Part shown: positions 32,024 to 33,864 of the stretch, piece after piece
How the letters are laid out: the number at the start of each line of letters is the position of its first letter
Numbering within the stretch: position 1 is the stretch's first letter
Source of the DNA: Halioglobus sp.
Lineage (GTDB): Bacteria; Pseudomonadota; Gammaproteobacteria; Pseudomonadales; Halieaceae
Assembly: GCA_028825045.1 (NCBI GenBank)
Contig: JAPKAY010000042.1
Span: 1-33,864 of the forward strand
DNA: 33,864 nucleotides
Direction of reading: 5' to 3'
Notes under the pieces: model-generated
What the model saw: the letters and a program-made list of their open reading frames with translations, nothing else
What the model was told of the DNA's origin: nothing
Databases searched by the model: none
Translations under genes and position numbers: made by a program

Positions 32024-32407
32024 CTATTGCTCGTGCTCATCAGTATTAGACGCACTGATCTCTGGTTCGGTTGGCGTATCAGCCATGTTGCGCAATGAAC
32101 TTGCGATGGAGTTTAGTGGAGTAATAAAATCCGGAATTTTTATCAGCGCCAACACAAGAGCGGCAACCCAGAACAAATGGTTGTGCGTAAACAAAGCCAA
32201 CACTGCCAACACCATAATCAGTTGCGTTTGCGTATTATTTTGCTTTTGCGCTAAGTGCTCCGGTATCGAGTGTAGCTTAAAGTACAGCACCACCACGCCC
32301 ATAAGACCTATAATCAGGATAAAAGTCACCGCGGTGAGCAATGGGTCACTGCCGTCTGCTCCGCCGATATAGGATGGCAGTCCATGCGGCGCCAAGGGAT
32401 GAGTCAT
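32024..32407 (-). CDS. Hypothetical inner-membrane protein paired with HlyD gene
   Basis: A 127-residue protein with two or three helices, LLTAVTFILIIGLMGVVVLY, then TQLIMVLAVLALF and FWVAALVLALIKIPDF, and a polar acidic C-terminal tail (TPTEPEISASNTDEHEQ). AGGAAAG about eight bases before the ATG supports the start. The stop is 3 bases before the HlyD-type gene, so the two are surely co-transcribed. Small membrane partners of this kind accompany YibH/EmrA-like adaptors in many Proteobacteria. I cannot assign it to a named family with confidence. Confidence 0.7.
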   Translation of the reverse strand: MTHPLAPHGLPSYIGGADGSDPLLTAVTFILIIGLMGVVVLYFKLHSIPEHLAQKQNNTQTQLIMVLAVLALFTHNHLFWVAALVLALIKIPDFITPLNSIASSLRNMADTPTEPEISASNTDEHEQ

Positions 32408-33098
32408 GGCTTATCTTTCCTTTCATTAGGGCTGGGTGTCGTAAGCTAACCTAAGGAGATAACAACGGCAACTCCGCCATTCCTGCCAGCGCCGATGCAA
32501 AAAGCGCTCGGCTCCAGTCTTAAGGTTTTGGCTGACCAACGGGGGGGCGTTTCTGGGTGACCGTGTCGATGATAAGGTGAACTGGCTGTCTAATCAGCGC
32601 GAAGAGTACTTCAGTATTGTTGCTATCGAGTAACACAAGCTCTTTTACCGAATTAGTCCGCATGCGTTCAGCCCTGAACTCTCCCACGCCTCCGGCCTAG
32701 AAAACCTGAAGTCCAATATTCCAGAAGCGCCTGCATCCCTCACCCGGGGCACAGCTCACAGTCAATCCACAACCACAACGCCAAATCGGAAAGGACGCCA
32801 TTGAACACCTCATAGCATAGACAGGAGCTCAGTGGGCTAGACCGACTAGGGTCGATATTTTCAAGGCTGGTAAAGAGCCGCCATGAGGAGGTCTGCTCTC
32901 AACAGACCCTTTATCTGTCCTATACTGAAGTCGCCTATGGACACCAGCTATTCCGCGGGATCTTATCATGGGCACCACTTTGAGCATCAGTAGTCTGATT
33001 TCCCTGCTCTGACTATCCGCTTTTTACGCAAAAATAAGTTAACTTGTCAGTATCTTTATTGCCATTACAGTTCATAGCGACTTAAAGGAGTTCGGTGA
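32408..33098. other. Long non-coding stretch before the copper ATPase
   Basis: About 690 bases with no acceptable gene. A plus-strand frame around 32540-32630 reads protein-like (FLGDRVDDKVNWLSNQREEY) but has no start and ends early, so decayed coding sequence is possible. A 10-base palindrome, AAGTTAACTT (33036-33045), lies about 55 bases before the ATPase start and could be a regulator site. I see no CueR-type dyad. Confidence 0.4.
33086..33090 (+). promoter_or_regulatory. Shine-Dalgarno deciding the GTG start of the copper ATPase
   Basis: AGGAG lies eight bases before GTG 33099. A TGA sits immediately upstream of the GTG in the same frame (33096-33098), so no earlier start is possible. 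Confidence 0.85.
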
Positions 33099-33864
33099 GT
33101 GGAACATGTATATAAAGTCTCAGGGATTCAATGCGGCGCCTGCAAAGAAAAAATTGAAACGGCCCTCAACGCTATAGAAGCGGTGGTCGATGCAAACGTT
33201 GCGTTATCCGACCACACGACCACCGTCAAGATGACCGCCCATGTCACGCTGGAGGCCCTGCAACAAGCGCTACTGGATGCTAATCTAAGCTACCGTATAT
33301 ATCTTCCTGGAAAGACTGGTGAGTACCACGAAAATACGGCCTCTAAGCCTGTAGTTAACGGGAACGGTATCTATTACTGTCCCATGCACTGCGAAGGCGA
33401 AAAGCCCTATACACAGCCTACCAGCTGCCCCATCTGCGGTATGGATTTGCTGGAGCAGCCAAGCCTGTTGCCCAGTGCCCTATACACCTGCCCTATGCAC
33501 CCAGAGGTTATTGAAGGCAAACCCGGTGACTGCCGCATTTGCGGCATGGACTTAGTAGCCAGAGAACCCGATGAAGGAGCGGAACAAAAAGCGTACAGGG
33601 ATCTGCTGCAAAAGATGAAGATAGCCGCAGCCTTCTCATTGCCGGTATTTATTATCGCCATGGGCGAAATGATTCCGGGCAACCCCCTGCCCGGCTTGAT
33701 GAGCCAAAACTTTTGGAACTGGCTGCAATTTCTGCTCACCCTGCCGGTGGTCTTTTATGCCTGCCGCATGTTTTTTCAGCGTGCCTGGCAATCCATCATC
33801 AGTCTGAACCTGAATATGTTTACCCTGATCGGCATCGGTACCGGTGTAGCCTTTGCCTTCAGTG
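33099..33864 (+). CDS. Copper/silver-translocating P-type ATPase (5' part, runs off the window)
   Basis: The first 255 codons of a P1B-type heavy-metal ATPase, which exports Cu(I)/Ag(I). An HMA domain comes first (VEHVYKVSGIQCGACKEKIE, with CxxC at 12-15). Two heavy-metal-binding HMBD/YHS-like domains follow in tandem: YYCPMHCEG to CPICGMDL (92-117) and YTCPMHPEV to CRICGMDL (129-152). Membrane helices then begin (KIAAAFSLPVFIIAMGEMIP, FLLTLPVVFYACRMFFQRAW) and reach SLNLNMFTLIGIGTGVAFAF, the conserved segment before the catalytic domains. The phosphorylation and CPC motifs lie beyond the window. GTG 33099 is set by AGGAG upstream. Similar ATPases are often induced by copper through CueR-like or CopRS regulators, none visible here. 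Confidence 0.92.
   Translation, partial: MEHVYKVSGIQCGACKEKIETALNAIEAVVDANVALSDHTTTVKMTAHVTLEALQQALLDANLSYRIYLPGKTGEYHENTASKPVVNGNGIYYCPMHCEGEKPYTQPTSCPICGMDLLEQPSLLPSALYTCPMHPEVIEGKPGDCRICGMDLVAREPDEGAEQKAYRDLLQKMKIAAAFSLPVFIIAMGEMIPGNPLPGLMSQNFWNWLQFLLTLPVVFYACRMFFQRAWQSIISLNLNMFTLIGIGTGVAFAFS

Noticed and set aside
32540..32635. Protein-like plus-strand frame before the copper ATPase
   Set aside because: It has no start codon and no recognisable family, and it ends after a few dozen codons; noted only as possible decayed sequence.
33407..33739. 110-codon minus-strand frame at the right end
   Set aside because: It lies opposite the copper ATPase reading frame, which has clear HMA and metal-binding motifs.

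Overview
The window is a stretch of bacterial chromosome from a Gram-negative organism, most likely a marine gammaproteobacterium. The PilV/W/X/Y1/E minor pilin set, a DUF2141/OmpV outer-membrane protein, a Cti fatty acid isomerase, LLM-class oxidoreductases, a vSGLT-like sodium/sugar symporter and a PEP-CTERM protein together fit groups such as Halieaceae or Spongiibacteraceae. That placement is inference; no rRNA, tRNA or housekeeping marker is present. I see no phage, CRISPR array, complete insertion sequence or plasmid function.

Layout. (1) 0.5-7.0 kb, minus strand: a compact type IV pilus minor-pilin operon, fimT/gspH-like > pilV > pilW > pilX > pilY1 > pilE. (2) 7.4-14.0 kb: a DUF2141-OmpV/MipA outer-membrane protein, a YbfB/YjiJ-type MFS transporter, a serine beta-lactamase-family hydrolase, an LLM-class oxidoreductase, two small membrane proteins and a stand-alone PAS protein. 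(3) 14.3-19.4 kb, plus strand: a galactose operon, galT-galK-sodium/sugar symporter-lipoprotein galM. It is preceded by a sigma70-type promoter carrying a 12-bp palindrome that matches the core of GalR/LacI-family operators; galE is absent. (4) 19.7-23.5 kb: a TylF-family methyltransferase, a PEP-CTERM protein with a textbook sigma54 promoter and a strong terminator, a DUF5993-like small membrane protein coupled to a DsbB-family protein, and a TerB-like gene broken by one in-frame stop. (5) 23.9-30.3 kb: an exported metallo-beta-lactamase-fold hydrolase, a haem-binding Cti, a small membrane protein, an exported MsrB, a thiolase remnant and a second LLM-class oxidoreductase. (6) 30.8-33.9 kb: an HlyD-type membrane fusion protein with a small membrane partner, then a copper/silver P-type ATPase that runs off the window.

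Functional picture. The left block makes the priming and tip proteins of type IV pili. The middle block imports galactose or a related hexose with sodium, converts its anomers outside the cytoplasm (lipoprotein GalM), phosphorylates it (GalK) and exchanges it with UDP-glucose (GalT). Several isolated genes (Cti, MsrB, DsbB, copper ATPase) deal with envelope, redox or metal stress. Four places show gene decay or truncation: the TerB-like pseudogene, the thiolase N-terminal fragment, a start-less open frame near 27.9 kb, and perhaps the long non-coding stretch before the copper ATPase.

The most interesting regulatory observation is the perfect -24/-12 sigma54 element in front of the PEP-CTERM gene. 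It fits the known PrsK/PrsR-RpoN control of exosortase substrates, although no exosortase locus lies in this window. I did not find a clearly new multi-gene system.
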